From Hawksworthiomyces lignivorus (Eukaryota; Ascomycota; Sordariomycetes; Ophiostomatales; Ophiostomataceae), in assembly GCA_002917075.1 (NCBI GenBank), contig NTMA01000102.1, positions 1 to 64,000 of the forward strand: a DNA stretch of 64,000 bases, written 5' to 3'. The position numbers and the translations under genes are program-made. Below the pieces are notes generated by a model. It did no database searches and was not told the DNA's origin. It was given only the letters and a program-made list of their open reading frames with translations. Positions 34,084-45,421 of the stretch are shown here, in pieces (within the stretch, counting starts at the first letter, position 1; each line of letters starts with the position of its first letter).

Positions 34084-35559
34084 CTACTGGGATCCCGGCC
34101 CTGCCGGGGTTGTACTTGTGGCTGTGCTTGTGTCGGCTGTCTTCGCCTCGTCTCCATCCCCTCTCGCTTTTGAGACGATTACACTGCTGGTGGTGCTGCT
34201 GCTATGACCGCTGGTGGCCAGCTCACCCGCCGTCTCGCGGCCCGCGGCGGCGACCATCTGCTCGCGCAGCTGCTCCAGCTTCTGCTGGCGCCGCAGGCGC
34301 TGCCCTGTCCACGAGGGGTCGCGGCGGATGCCCTCGGCCTGCCAGCGCTTGGGCGGCTTGCGGCCCAGCTCGGCCCAGCGCGCCCACACCTGCTTGCCGC
34401 GCTCGAACCAGCGGGCCTGGCGGGCCTCCTCCTCGGCGGGTGAGGCGCGCCACGTGCTCTTGAGGATGCGGCGGATGGCCTCGGGCGACACCTGGAAGTG
34501 GCTCGCCAGCACGGGCGTCGTGTAGACGTCGGGGAACTGGCGGTGCAGCGCGCGGATGCCGTCCAGGGCGTCGGGCGAGAGCTTGCGCCGCGGGTTCCAG
34601 CCCTCTGGGAACTTGGCCCGGAGGGCGCGCTTCTGGACCTGCCAGGGCGCCGCATCGCGGGGCAGGGGAGGAAGAGGCGGCGCGGAGGAGAGCGGCGCTC
34701 CTGCTGGTCCAGCTGCCGTTGCTGCCGTCGGCGGCACACTTGCTCGCGTGCCTGCGGCAGCTCTCTGTTCCTTCTTCTGCTTCTTTTGTTTATGCTGTTT
34801 TTTATCAGTTTTGGTCTCCGTCGCTTTTGTCTCCCTCGTCTCCATATTTCCCCTTCTCTCCTTTTCCTTTGACCGTAGTACAGTCTCTTCATGCAATTGC
34901 GGGTCTTCCCGGGGCGCGCTGTCGTCTGTCGCCGGCGCTGTCGTAGTCGTAGCAGGAGCATGAATATTCTCTGCCTCTGCTGTCTCAGTTATCCCTGCTG
35001 CCCGTGCCGCGGCTTCCGCTTCCTCTTTCTCTCTCTGCCGCCGGAGCTTCTTCCTCTTGTTTTTTCCGAGCTTGGTCGGCACCTGATCTTCCGCAGCTGG
35101 TTCTGCACCAGTGCCCGCGGAAGAGACAGGCGAGCTTTGTATGCCTTGGTCGCCGCCTGTATCTTTCAGGTCGGAGCTGTTCTCGGCAGAACGGACTGTA
35201 TCGAGATTGCTGGTAAATATAGAAACGGCTGGTGCTGTCTCGGTATCTGCTTGCAGCCCAGCGACTGCTGCCACGGAGGATCCAGGCTCGGTGCTGGCCG
35301 TCGCAGCTGCAGCTCGCTGTGCCTCGCACCGCTGCAGCGAAGAATGGATTGTCCGCGCCGATCTTGCCGCTATTGTTGCTGCAATCGTTGGCCGCAATCG
35401 CGCATCTGGTGTCGCCTGGCTGAGCATGCTAAAATTGGCCTGCCGTCCCGTGGTGAGCGACCGCCATTGCCTCGCAGCCGACGAAGCAGGCGGCCCAACA
35501 AGACTTTGCACAAAGATGCGGAGCGCCACCGTGCGACAAGCGCAGCGGGGAGCACTCAT
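34084..35559 (-). CDS. RRG9: Mitochondrial respiratory growth protein of the RRG9/neugrin family
   Basis: A 491-residue protein from the ATG at 35559. The frame stays open 45 codons further up, but the residues from 35559 ([21 protein letters not shown]) form a basic, Ser/Arg-rich mitochondrial presequence, so I choose this start. The conserved neugrin/Rrg9 core lies at about residues 306-405: [64 protein letters not shown] and WFERGKQVW. Between presequence and core is a long disordered Ala/Thr/Lys-rich part with two basic runs ([15 protein letters not shown] and [14 protein letters not shown]). Rrg9 is needed for respiratory growth and mitochondrial genome stability in yeast, and neugrin acts in mitochondrial ribosome biogenesis. 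The linker is much longer than in yeast Rrg9. Confidence 0.88.
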   Translation of the reverse strand: MSAPRCACRTVALRIFVQSLVGPPASSAARQWRSLTTGRQANFSMLSQATPDARLRPTIAATIAARSARTIHSSLQRCEAQRAAAATASTEPGSSVAAVAGLQADTETAPAVSIFTSNLDTVRSAENSSDLKDTGGDQGIQSSPVSSAGTGAEPAAEDQVPTKLGKNKRKKLRRQREKEEAEAAARAAGITETAEAENIHAPATTTTAPATDDSAPREDPQLHEETVLRSKEKERRGNMETRETKATETKTDKKQHKQKKQKKEQRAAAGTRASVPPTAATAAGPAGAPLSSAPPLPPLPRDAAPWQVQKRALRAKFPEGWNPRRKLSPDALDGIRALHRQFPDVYTTPVLASHFQVSPEAIRRILKSTWRASPAEEEARQARWFERGKQVWARWAELGRKPPKRWQAEGIRRDPSWTGQRLRRQQKLEQLREQMVAAAGRETAGELATSGHSSSTTSSVIVSKARGDGDEAKTADTSTATSTTPAGPGSQ

Positions 35560-36292
35560 CTCGGCTAGGGATATAATAAATAGCAGCGCTCCCAGGACGC
35601 TTTTTGCGTCTTTGATTAAGAAGTAAACCAAAAGTATATGTTTGCAAAAACGGTAGAAATTTACTGCAGAATTTGCTGCAAGGTCGAAGCACAAATAAAA
35701 AGTTTAGCTTTGCGCAGGATGCGAGCCGTTATCGTTATCGGATGTGGAGCCGCTGTAACGCCGTTTTCTAGGTAGGCAAAACAAGCCACTAAAGCAACCA
35801 CCTGTGACTTCGTCTCATGCTAAGAAAAGCCTAGAACTCTGTGAGCACTATGGAGTTAATACAAAATATGGGACATAAGGCTGGGCTGCAAGTAGTCACA
35901 GTGCATATAATACCAAGGAGGGCACGGCAACAGTCGGCGTCAAGACGACGTACGGGTGTTCGTGAAAAGTACAGCGATACGAAATTCAGACTTGCTTCTT
36001 GGGTTTAATGAAGAGGAGCATACAACCTTCTTTGGACAATGGCACTTCTCTGCTTTTCTGGCTGTTCTCTTGGGGATGAAAAGGCCGAATCGATTCGTCG
36101 TAAAACGCCTACTCCCCCCCCCTTCCTAGCTGTCTCTCTAAGGTAGTAATACATAGCCACCCATGCATCTGTTTTGCGCTGCTTGGATTTCTCTCCCGCC
36201 TACAGCTTTCTCGTTCTCAACATGTGCAGCTGTCTCCCTCTCCCTCTTCCTCTCTGCCAACCCTGGGCTCTTCTTCTCCTCCTCCCTTGCTT
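35560..36292. other. RRG9 promoter / RPN6 3' spacer
   Basis: The two neighbours are in tandem on the minus strand. The sequence up to about 36100 is AT-rich, with a C-run at 36114-36122. No gene seen. Confidence 0.5.
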
Positions 36293-37764
36293 TTACTCCA
36301 GCAGCGACGCCTGGTTCGTGTACAGGACGTCGACGACGCTGCTGAGCTTCTCGATGGTGGCGAGGGCGGCGTCGTAGCTCTCGTCGCGGGTGGTCTCGTC
36401 GTAGATGATGAGGCAGCCGGCGCCCTGGTCGAGGACGCCGATGATGACCTTGTCGAGGATCATCTGGGAGAGCTTGCGCTCGACCTGCTGGGTGTCGAGG
36501 CCGACCATGGCGGCGATGTGGTCGATCTCGACGCGGGAGAAGGGCTCGATGACCTTGATGAGGTTCTGCTCGAGCATGGCGTCGTAGAGGCGGCGCAGGT
36601 GGTTGCGCACAAAGGCGTCGCTGCCGAGCTCGTAGCGGTAGGCGGCCAGGGCGCGCTCGTACTCCTCGAGCGAGCGGTTGGCGTGGGCGCGGGCGATGGC
36701 CTTCATGGCCTCGAGGCTCTGCCCCGCGTACTTGACGGCCTGCTTGGATGCCATCAGCTGGTTGACGTCGTCGACCAGGTTGAGCATGATCTTGCACAGC
36801 AACATGTACTGCAGGGCGGCGGTGGCCTTGGCGCCCTCGTCCTGGGTGTGGTAGCCGTCGAGCGCCTCGATGAAGTAGGAGAAGGCCGTGTTGAAGTCCT
36901 TGTCCTCGGCGTGCAGCATGCCCGACTGCATGTCCAGGTTGGCCTGCAGCAGCGGCGGCGTGTAGACGGAGGCGGCGCTGGTGCGGGCGCTGGTCAGCGC
37001 GGCGCGCGCCTTGGACACGTTGCCGAGCGCGTGATAGACGCGCGACTCGAGCAGCTGCACCTCGACCAGCACCAGCTTGTCGTCGAGGCGCTTCAGCTCG
37101 CGCAGCAGGCCGTTGATCAGCGTCAGGGCGTCGTAGTAGGCCTGCTTGGCCATGTACAGCGTCACCAGCCGCGTCTCCAGGTTCTGCCGCAGGAAGCCGC
37201 GGCGCTCCGAGGTGGCCCACTCGATGCAGGACTTGGTCACGGCGATCTGTATGTCGGTGGTGTTGGGGATGTCATGGAAGAGGTCGAGCAGTTGCCGTAC
37301 TGGAGGAAAGAAGAAAAGAGGTCAGTCCATCAGGAATCAACGAGTTCAAGGAGACGCAAGAAGAAGCCAATCTGGTGCGCTGAGGCAAAGGCTCCATACC
37401 AAGTTTTGCTGTTTTCGCTTTTGCAAAGGAAGAGAGGACGGTCCGGCTCCGCGTTACCAAGTCGACAAGCTCGGTGGTGTTCCTGCAGGGAAGGCGTTAG
37501 AATCAATCCTCAGTTCTCGGCTTCCAAGCCAAACCACCGCGAGGCGACAGCGGGAGAAGGAAGGAGGAAGAGCAGCACTGACTTCTGATCCCGGTACAGG
37601 CCTCCCAGGTTGATCAGCGCCGTCTCGTACTCCCGAATGGCAGCATCTGAGGTGACGGATGGCGGCTTTGCGATAATGTCTTTGTAGATGGATGCAGCTT
37701 TTGCTGGGTTGGAGGTGGCCAGCTTCTTGGCCTGCTCCACCCGCTCAGAATCGCCGGCGGTCAT
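36293..37764 (-). CDS. RPN6: 26S proteasome lid subunit Rpn6 (PSMD11)
   Basis: Non-ATPase lid subunit that clamps the regulatory particle to the 20S core. It has 423 residues in three exons: 37764-37583, 37482-37400 and 37299-36293. Exon 1 gives MTAGDSERVEQAKKLA and ALINLGGLYRDQK. The 83-nt exon 2 gives NTTELVDLVTRSRTVLSSFAKAKTAKL. Exon 3 gives VRQLLDLFHDIPNT followed by TRLVTLYMAKQAYYDALTLINGLLRELKRLDDK and the TPR-like LLESRVYHALGNVSKARAALTSARTSA. The C-terminal PCI domain includes LYDAMLEQNLIKVIEPFSRVEIDHIA and VERKLSQMILDKVIIGVLDQG. The length matches human PSMD11 (422) and yeast Rpn6 (434). It is divergent from the SDR gene at 38921 and is the second proteasome gene in the window. Confidence 0.95.
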
Positions 37765-38920
37765 CTTGTGCTGTTTGTGTTGCTGTGGATAGAAAGGACA
37801 AGGTCGATGTGGGAGAGAGAGAGAGAAAGCAGGACGTAGCACGCGATCCGAGCTGGAAACAGGCGCCCTGTGTAGATCGGAGAATGCGATGCTCTGCTTC
37901 GTCAGCTGCTGAAATTGGAATGCAAACAGATTTCTGTGTACAAGGCGTCGATGTAGTTAGAGCTGGAGCTGGAACTGTGTGCAGAGAGAGGGGAGCTTTG
38001 GTTTGAAGTTGCGAAGCAGTTCGAGGCTGGCTTGGCTGGCTGGCGGGCGGCGAGCTCTGGTTTCTGTGGATGTGTTTAGAAGAACAATCCATTCTGGTCC
38101 TCTAGGTTGCCAATGGACGCGAAATGTGGCTAACCAGCCAGCACCGCCACAGATGCCCACCAGCCTATTGCTTAGCTGCTTAGCTGCTTAGCTGCTTAGC
38201 TGCTTAGCTGCTTAGCTGCTGAGCTGCTTAACTAAACAGCCTCCTGCTTACTACGCAGCGAGGCAGCTTAGCGGCGTCAGTGCTGCAAGAAAACAAACTG
38301 TGACTCGCTTGTGGGGCGCTTGGAAACAGCAGCAGCAGCCCCCAATTGGCCGGCACAATAGCGCACTCCACTCCCCTGTCACAGGCGGAACAGCTCCCAA
38401 GGCTCGACGCCTCCAGCACAGCTCAGAGCTCCCGCGCCGACTGGCTGGCCCCTCCGTTGAAACTCGTCCCAGGGGTTCATCAGTCCAGCGCTCAGGCCAA
38501 AAAAGAAAAGTGTTTCACCGTTTCAAAGAGACGTACGGAGTAGACGAGAGAACATTCTTTGGACCTCCCCCCTCCCCTTAAGTTGCTCCGTGTCCCCTTC
38601 TCTGGCATATTACATCTTATGATTTTCGCGATCTAAGAATAATTTTCTTCTTTGGCTTCTCTTCTTCTGATCTTCGCAGCGCTGGTCGACCCCTTAATAA
38701 AAAGAGGAATATTCTCCCGTATCGACAGATCGTCTTTTCGTCTGAACTTTCCTTCTTCGCTTCTTCATTTCTCTGTTTCTTCCCTGTCTTCTAAGAAGAT
38801 CTTCTTATATATTCCAGCCAGCCAATTGATAGAGCTGCAGCCAATTGATTTTTTTTTTGTGTCCTTTTCTTCTTGCCTCTCTCTCTCCTTCTAATTTTCT
38901 CCCCCCTCTTTTCTGCTATC
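37765..38920. promoter_or_regulatory. Divergent promoter region between RPN6 and the SDR gene
   Basis: It carries both promoters. The SDR side (38640-38910) is pyrimidine-rich. An 8-bp tandem array is at 38170-38233 and one TACGGAGTA at 38534-38542. I could not find a yeast-type Rpn4/PACE element by eye, and no gene was seen. Confidence 0.5.
38170..38233. repeat. Tandem array of an 8-bp unit (GCTTAGCT), about eight copies
   Basis: Six perfect GCTTAGCT units (38170-38217) are followed by GCTGAGCT and GCTTAACT. AGCT within the unit is palindromic, so the array can pair with itself. It lies about 400 bp upstream of RPN6 in a divergent promoter region. Confidence 0.85.
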
Positions 38921-40092
38921 ATGGACTCCTTCCAGCGCCCGCCCCAGCGCGACTCGTGGTTTGCGCCGCTGTCCGTGGACCTGATCCTCAAGGTGCTCTA
39001 CGTGACGTTTCTGCACCCGTTCGTGGCGTGGATCGTGCCGCTATGCTTCCGCGCCGAGAACATGGAGTGGGACGCGCCGCCGATGCGGGTGACGATCGTG
39101 TACGCCTCGATCGTGACGGTGTGCTGGCTGCTGAGCGCCATCAACAAGCGGGTGGCCTTTGGCACGCCGCGCTTCGTCGACCTCAGCGACGAGGTCATTG
39201 TCATCACGGGCGGCGCCAGCGGGCTGGGCCTGCTGATCGCCGAGGTGTACGGCATGCGCGGCGCCACCGTGGCCGTCCTGGACGTCAAGGACATGGAGAA
39301 CGGCGAGGCGCGCGGCGTCACCTACTACAAGTGCGACGTCACCGACAGGGCCCAGCTGGCCAAGGTCGCGGCCGACATTGAGAGAGATGTGTGTAGCTGC
39401 CTTTCTTTTCTCTTGCTCCCCTCCCATCTTCCGCTTTTTACCTGTCCCCTGCTAACAAAAAACTTCGCCAGCTCGGCACGCCGACGGTCCTGATCAACAA
39501 CGCGGCCATTGTCAACGGCAAGCGGCTGCTCGACCTGGAGCTGGACGAGATCGACAAGAGCCTGACGACCAACCTGGTGTCCAACTTCTACACGCTCAAG
39601 ACGTTCCTGCCGGCCATCATCCGCGGCGGCCAGGGCGGCACGATCGTGACCGTGTCCAGCGTGATCGGCGAGCTGGGCGCCGCCCAGCTGAGCGACTACG
39701 CGGCGGCCAAGGCGGGGCTGACGGCGCTGCACCGGTCCCTCACCGCCGAGATGCGCGCCAACCACCCGGACATCCGCACCGTGCTGGTCACGCTGGGCCA
39801 GCTCAGCACCCCGCTCTTCTACGGCGTGCAGACGCCCAACGCTTTCCTCGCGCCCGTCGTCGAGCCCGTCGACGTCGCCAAGGAGATCATCGCCGCCATC
39901 GACAACGGCCGCGCCGAGTCCATCGGCATGCCCCTCTACGCCCGCTGGGTCGCCTGGTACCACGTCCTGCCCCTCAGCCTGCAGCTGCTCGCCCGCCGCC
40001 TCTCCGGCATCGACACCGCCATGAACTCCTTTGTCGGCCGCAGCCGTGCCGAGGCCGGCGAGAAGCAGGCCGTCTTGATCGAACCCATGTGA
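38921..40092 (+). CDS. Membrane-anchored short-chain dehydrogenase/reductase (RDH/DHRS-like)
   Basis: NAD(P)-dependent oxidoreductase with a Rossmann fold, 362 residues in two exons (38921-39388 and 39472-40092; the 83-nt intron has GTGTGT, GCTAAC and CCAG). The N-terminus has a hydrophobic stretch (LILKVLYVTFLHPFVAWIVPL) and a second one near VYASIVTVCWLLSAI, which should anchor it to the ER or lipid droplets. The cofactor motif VIVITGGASGLG is at about residues 91-102, and NNAA follows the splice junction. The catalytic residues are Ser near 218-219 in TVSSVIGELG and Tyr232/Lys236 in SDYAAAKAGL. The layout resembles retinol dehydrogenase/DHRS-type SDRs that reduce lipid-derived carbonyls; the substrate is unknown. 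The C-terminal DTAMNSFVGR segment is typical of the fungal members. Confidence 0.88.
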
Positions 40093-41211
40093 GCACATTT
40101 GCTGCGAGGGAGGTCGGAAACACTTAAAAGGAAAAAAAAGACGGGAAACGTGCCCTCTTCTCTGCTTGGCTGCCGCTGGTTCGCTGGCCAACATAATGGG
40201 AAAGGGCGCAGAAAAAAAAAATAGAAGAGAGAAGACAAAAGCCCTAGCCGAGGGCCTCTCTCATTGTAAGATTTGCAAGTGCTTCTCTGATGGATATAGA
40301 GCATGAGAGAGCACGAGAGTCGACTATATAAAACTCACTAGGACCTACATGTACTACTTCTACAGCGCATCTCAGCTTCTTTGCATAATGGTGTTTTGGG
40401 ACTGGCCAGATGAATTGTGTTTATAAGATCGACATGGAATACAAGGGACTAAGCCCTGAAATAAATAAATTACTTCTTGATGTACAGTCACAGAGCCGCA
40501 TGCAATTGACGATGCAAGGGATGAATCTGTCGATAGAGTGTAAAACAGAGTCTGTAATGCCGGCTACTTATACTCCGTACTCCGTATGCCCTGTAATAGT
40601 AGATTGCTGCTATAAGCAAGCAACATTCAGCGAATAGCACGCGCTATCCCGGATTGGGACATAGCACTCAACCACAGCCGATTTGGGGGGAGAGCGGCAA
40701 AAATGGACGTCCGATTTCAAAGCCAATGGCAAAGCAGACAAAAATAAAATTGTATTCAATTAAAAAAAAAAAAATCCCATTAAGAGAGCTTCGGTTCCGG
40801 TGCCGCAGCCAGACGAGTCAGAAAAGAAAAAAGGGAACAAGAAAGCCAAAAACGCAGCATATCTCGAGTCTCTGTAATAGAGAAACTAAGTGAGATTTAT
40901 TAAAAGGAAAGAGAACTCGGTGACGACTAAAAAAAGAGAGGGGAAAGTATAACATCCCACTTTGCAGGGGGGGGCAACAGTAATAACTGTACCCTCATCA
41001 GCGGCAGTTGTCAATTGAGTCATTCACACAGCATTGGCCAGCACACATCTCATCCCATCTGTCTTCCCCCACACAGCTGCGACAGTCGTTGTGTTGAATA
41101 CAGCAGGGTGTCTTGGAAATACAGATTGCGGCAAGAATACGGGTTTTCCCTCGTGGCAGAGGCATTGTAGTTTTATTTCACAGAGCCCGCTGACGCCTGT
41201 TCCTCCCGTGC
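40093..41211. promoter_or_regulatory. Spacer with the anthranilate synthase promoter
   Basis: No gene seen. It contains two overlapping copies of the nine-base word (40571-40579 and 40578-40586) and a Gcn4/CPC1-type heptamer at 41016-41022, 190 bp before the downstream ATG. Confidence 0.5.
41016..41022. promoter_or_regulatory. TGAGTCA, Gcn4/CPC1-type amino-acid control element
   Basis: An exact TGASTCA site lies about 190 bp upstream of the anthranilate synthase start. Gcn4 (yeast) and CPC1/CpcA (filamentous fungi) bind this sequence and induce amino-acid biosynthetic genes, including trp genes, under amino-acid starvation. The position and target fit, but a lone heptamer is expected by chance several times per window. 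Confidence 0.5.
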
Positions 41212-43041
41212 ATGGCAGCCATGGACGGACCGGTGAGTAATTCCCTTGCTTGTTTGCCCTCGCTTGCCCGGATACGTTGTATTCCTATTTTCCCGTCCTG
41301 TGCATGACTGACACCGCGGGTCAAGGACGTCATCGTGCCGTCCCTGGAGACGGTCAAGTCGGTGCTGGCCGGCGTGGCCAAGACGGCGCAGGCCGAGGCC
41401 GCCAAGGCCGGGTCGACCTGGCGGCGGCCGAACCTGGTGCCCGTGTACGGGCAGATCTCGTCGGACCTGATCACGCCGTCGGCAGCGTACCTCAAGGTGT
41501 CGGCGCACGCGCAGTCGCCGCACTCGTTTTTGTTTGAGAGCGCGGCCACGGAGCGCGTGGGCCGCTACAGCTTTGTGGCCGCGGGCCCGCGCAAGGTGCT
41601 GGAGACGGGGCCGGGGAGCGCGGCGGGCGCCGTGGACCCGCTGCCGCTGCTGGAGGCGGAGCTGGCGACGCGCGTGGTGGCGCACGTGCCGGGCGTGGAG
41701 CTGCCGCCGCTGGCGGGCGGCGCCGTGGGCTACGTGGGCTACGACTGCGTGCGGTACTTTGAGCCCAAGACGGCGCGCGACGACCTCAAGGACGTGCTGC
41801 GCATTCCCGAGTCGCAGTTCTGCTTCTACGACACGGTGGTGGCGTTTGACCGGTACTTTGGCCTGATCAAGGTGATCACGTACCTGGCGGTGGAGCCCAC
41901 GACCGACGACGAGGAGGGCGGCGCGTACGACGCGGCCGCCGTCGAGGCCGAGTACCGCCGGGCCACGGGCGTCATCGGCGCGCTGATCGACGTGCTCAAC
42001 GCGCCGGCCACGCCGCTGCCGCCGCAGCCGCCCGTGGCGCTGGGCCGCGCCTACACGTCCAACATCGGCCAGGCCGGCTACGAGCGCCACGTGGCCACGC
42101 TCAAGACGCACATCACGCAGGGCGACATCATCCAGGCGGTGCCGTCGCAGCGGTTCGCGCGCCCGACCGACCTGCACCCCTTCAACGTCTACCGCCACCT
42201 GCGCACCGTCAACCCGAGCCCGTACTTGTTCTACGTCGACTGCGGCGGCGGGCCGGCCGGCGGCGCCGGCCCGCGCGGCGACGGCTTCCAGATCGTCGGC
42301 GCGTCGCCCGAGCTGCTCGTCAAGGTCGACGAGCAGACGGGCCGCGTCGTCACCCACCCCATCGCCGGCACCGTCAAGCGCGGCAAGACCGCCGACGAGG
42401 ACGAGGCCCTCGCCGAGGAGCTGCGCCAGTCCCTCAAGGACCGCGCCGAGCACGTCATGCTGTGCGACCTCGCCCGCAACGACGTCACCCGCGTCTGCGA
42501 CCCCCGCGAGACCCGCGTCGACCGCCTCATGGTCGTCGAGAAGTTCTCCCACGTCCAGCACCTGGTGTCCCAGGTCTCCGGCGTCCTGCGCCCGGGCTGC
42601 TCCCGCTTCGACGCCTTCCGCTCCATCTTCCCCGCCGGCACCGTCTCCGGCGCCCCCAAGGTCCGCGCCATGGAGCTCATCGCCGAGCTCGAGCGCGAGA
42701 AGCGCGGCGTCTACGCCGGCGCCGTCGGCTACTTTGGCTACGACGGCGTCCGCGTCGCCGCCACCCCTGACGCCGCCGACGCTGCCGCCGCCAGCGGCAC
42801 TACCCCGGCGTCCGTCGCCGGCGGCATGGACACCTGCATCGCCCTGCGCACCATGGTCCTCAAGGACGGCGTCGCCTACCTGCAGGCCGGCGGCGGCATC
42901 GTCTTCGACAGCGACGAGTACGACGAGTGGGTCGAGACCATGAACAAGCTCAGCGCAAACATGCACTGCATCACGTCCGCCGAGCAGCTCTACGCCCGCC
43001 GGCAGGCCCAGGCCGCCAAGGGCGAGGAGGCCGCCGCGTAA
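41212..43041 (+). CDS. TRP2: Anthranilate synthase component I
   Basis: Converts chorismate plus ammonia (delivered by the glutamine amidotransferase partner) to anthranilate, the first step of tryptophan synthesis. It is the trpE equivalent. There are 578 residues in two exons: 41212-41232 (MAAMDGP; a second in-frame ATG at 41221) and 41326-43041. The intron has GTGAGT, a CTGAC branch and an AAG acceptor. NLVPVYGQISSDLITPSAAYLKV and SFLFESAATERVGRYSF form the regulatory N-terminal part; FLFES sits where the tryptophan-binding LLES is found. The chorismate domain has GDIIQAVPSQRF, the HPIAGTVKRGKT block, CDLARNDVTRVC, SGAPKVRAMELI and LQAGGGIVFDSD. It is convergent with the GFA gene. Coding GC is very high, which opens a 597-codon antisense frame that is spurious. 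Confidence 0.96.
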
Positions 43042-43408
43042 GCGGGTGTCTGCCGCTGTACGACGGGGGGAAGGAGGTTTTCTTTTTTTTCGGGCGTAAA
43101 GAGCGAAAAAGAAAATTTAACATACTTTGGCATAGAAGAAAGATTTTTTTTGGTTCCTGCACATGCACATCCGCATCGGATTCAGCTAGGCTAGTAAAAA
43201 AAGAGAGAACGCGACCCTGTTACGTGTGTACATTTTCATCGTCTCATTCGTGTTCGTATAACTTAACTACCATATCCGGCAATCTGATTTCTGCTGGCCA
43301 ATCGCCCTCGTAGAATAAGTACAGAAGCCCAAGTCAATGTAAATGCTTCTCCCCTCTCTTCTTCCCTTTTCGGTCAAATTTTGCTCGTCTTCCAATTTCC
43401 ACGTCTTC
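43042..43408. other. Short convergent 3' spacer
   Basis: It holds the 3' ends of the anthranilate synthase gene (+) and the GFA-type gene (-). T-rich tracts at 43080-43160. Nothing else seen. Confidence 0.5.
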
Positions 43409-44017
43409 TTACGCCTTCTTCTCCTGCTCGCCTTGCTCCTCGTCATCGTCCTCCTCCTTGTACCACATGCCGGCCATATCTCCCGCCGGCGGCACCAGGT
43501 TCTGCCCGTCCATCTTGACAAACGTCAGCGTGTCTAGGTCCACGCCGCGCAGCGAGCGCACGTTGAGGCCGTAGCCGTCAAAGTCGGGCGCGAAGCGCTC
43601 GCGGAAGTCGATCATGACGCTGGCCCCGCAGCGCTTGCAGAACAGGTGGTCCTGCACGCCCGTGTTGAAGCGGTACAGCCCGACGTGGCGCCCGTCGCGC
43701 CCGCCGGGGCTCTTCCACGCCACGTCCGTCCGCGGCGGGTACACCAGGTTGTACCCCAGCCGCCGGCACGCCGAGCAGCTGCAGTCCACCACCTCGTGGC
43801 CCTGCTCCAGCGGCGGCCACAGCGTCACGTCGAACCGCAGCGCCCCGCAGTGGCAGCTGCCCTCGTACGTCTTCTGCGGCAGCGGCCGCCCCGCCGCCGC
43901 CGCCGCCTGCGCTCGCCGCAGCTTCGGCACCGCGTGCCAGCTCGGGAGGTCGCTGATGGCAATTTTGCCCGTCGGGGCGGCGGTAGTGGCGGCGCCGGGC
44001 TGGTTTGTCTCGGCCAT
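43409..44017 (-). CDS. GFA/CENP-V-fold zinc protein (glutathione-dependent formaldehyde-activating type)
   Basis: A single-exon protein of 202 residues. The GFA fold is marked by its zinc-ligand pattern: GSCHCGALRFDV near residue 55, then DCSCSACRRLGY, and DHLFCKRCGASV. LYRFNTG lies between the last two, where GFA proteins have their substrate-pocket strand. The C-terminus (LNVRSLRGVDLDTLTF) is also typical, followed by an acidic EEDDDEEQGEQEKK tail. In bacteria, Gfa was proposed to speed S-hydroxymethylglutathione formation; most fungal members have no known substrate. It is tail-to-tail with the anthranilate synthase gene. Confidence 0.88.
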   Translation of the reverse strand: MAETNQPGAATTAAPTGKIAISDLPSWHAVPKLRRAQAAAAAGRPLPQKTYEGSCHCGALRFDVTLWPPLEQGHEVVDCSCSACRRLGYNLVYPPRTDVAWKSPGGRDGRHVGLYRFNTGVQDHLFCKRCGASVMIDFRERFAPDFDGYGLNVRSLRGVDLDTLTFVKMDGQNLVPPAGDMAGMWYKEEDDDEEQGEQEKKA

Positions 44018-45421
44018 TGCGGACTGAAAGGTACCAAGAGCGAATTTATGGATACCGGAATAGATAGCAAAATGAGGGAGGAAATGCGGATGTGGGAAGA
44101 CAATTTCGTGTCTCCTCCAATTGAAGCTCAGTTGATCCCCAAAAATGGAAAAATAAATTCAGATAGGAAGTTGCTCAGCCGCGGGTGAAGCTTACACCAA
44201 TATCGAGAGAGGGGCTTCACTGCGCTGGTGAGGAGAAAGGCTCTCTTTAAAAGACCAGAGACGGATTTCTGTATCCGCGGCACACACAAAATAGCACGAG
44301 GCTTTCACGCCAAACTCGTCAATTCCTTCAGCCCCAGAGATTTTGAGAATATACAGGGACGAGCCTGTTGGGACACTTACTTGTGCATCTTTCCCATTCA
44401 TCCTTTGAGATTGAGGGTGCTCCTCAAGTCAGCGGAGTAAGCAGGCATCAATAGAAATCCTTCTCATGAACATCCAAGGACGAAAGGATCTAGTGGAACT
44501 TGAGAAGTGGCTTGTTGGGCTCTTCGGACTTGTTGGTTTTTGTGGATCAAATGAGCGCGATATTAGAAATCCATTCAACAGCACCGGGATCCTGCGTGCT
44601 TAACGCAAGCCGATAAGGATAACGGAGTAGGTTCCGTAGACATTTTGTGTAAGACGCGGATAGTTTGATGAGCTTCGGTTGCGAAGAACGCCGGGTGAGT
44701 AATAGTATAGAGATTGGTGAGGTACCTCGGCTCAGCAACGACACTGCATTCTTTGGGACAAGGGGAGTAGCGGAGAACCGCGTCGACTGCAGACATACTC
44801 TTCTCACCCTTTCTTACGATAGCCATGACGCTGGCCAAATTTCATGTGTTTCGAAGTTGCAAAAGCTTATGATAGATGCTCCAGATAAGCCAAACCTGTA
44901 AGCCTACGCAGCAGACATTGGTCCGAGTCACAATTTCACTGCTGGGCGGTAGATTGGAAGATGAGTAAAGAAATGCGTCTCATGTCTATATTCGATGCTT
45001 TTAATTGTCAAAATCACTCTTCCACCTATCCCTTGAGGCACGAGGGCCATTATGCCGAACCAGAGTATCTAAAAAGACAAAAACAAAATGACAAAAAAAA
45101 AAAAGGAAGAGTCAACAACCCATGTGTGAATAGCGCATCCAGGACTCTCTCGTCTTCCCAACAAATGGTCCGAAAGCCCAACAAAAAGGCCAAATGAAAC
45201 CTTACCTTCTAAATAGGTTTCTTTTCCGATCCCATTGTATGCTATATTAAAACAAAAGAAAACCGTCTCATGAAAGCCGAGAGCATTAATTAGAACTAGA
45301 TGACAAAGTGGATATCGGTGTATTCAAAAAAGAAAGAATCAAATCGCCCAAGTCGTCGATGCCAAAAAATGTGAAAAGCATGGACCGAAGCATGGACTGG
45401 CTTCGTGGAAGAGACAAAAAG
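44018..45421. other. 1.4-kb spacer without a recognisable gene
   Basis: It holds the promoter of the GFA gene (left) and the 3' region of the MFS gene (right). Small frames only, no motifs. Confidence 0.5.

Noticed and set aside
35560..35694. 45-residue longer start for RRG9
   Set aside because: The internal ATG at 35559 begins a clear mitochondrial presequence; the longer form would bury it behind a hydrophobic segment.
41173..42966. 597-codon minus-strand open frame across the anthranilate synthase gene
   Set aside because: It is the antisense shadow of a very GC-rich coding exon; composition is Val/Arg/Gly/His-rich with no motif, while the plus strand encodes an unmistakable enzyme.
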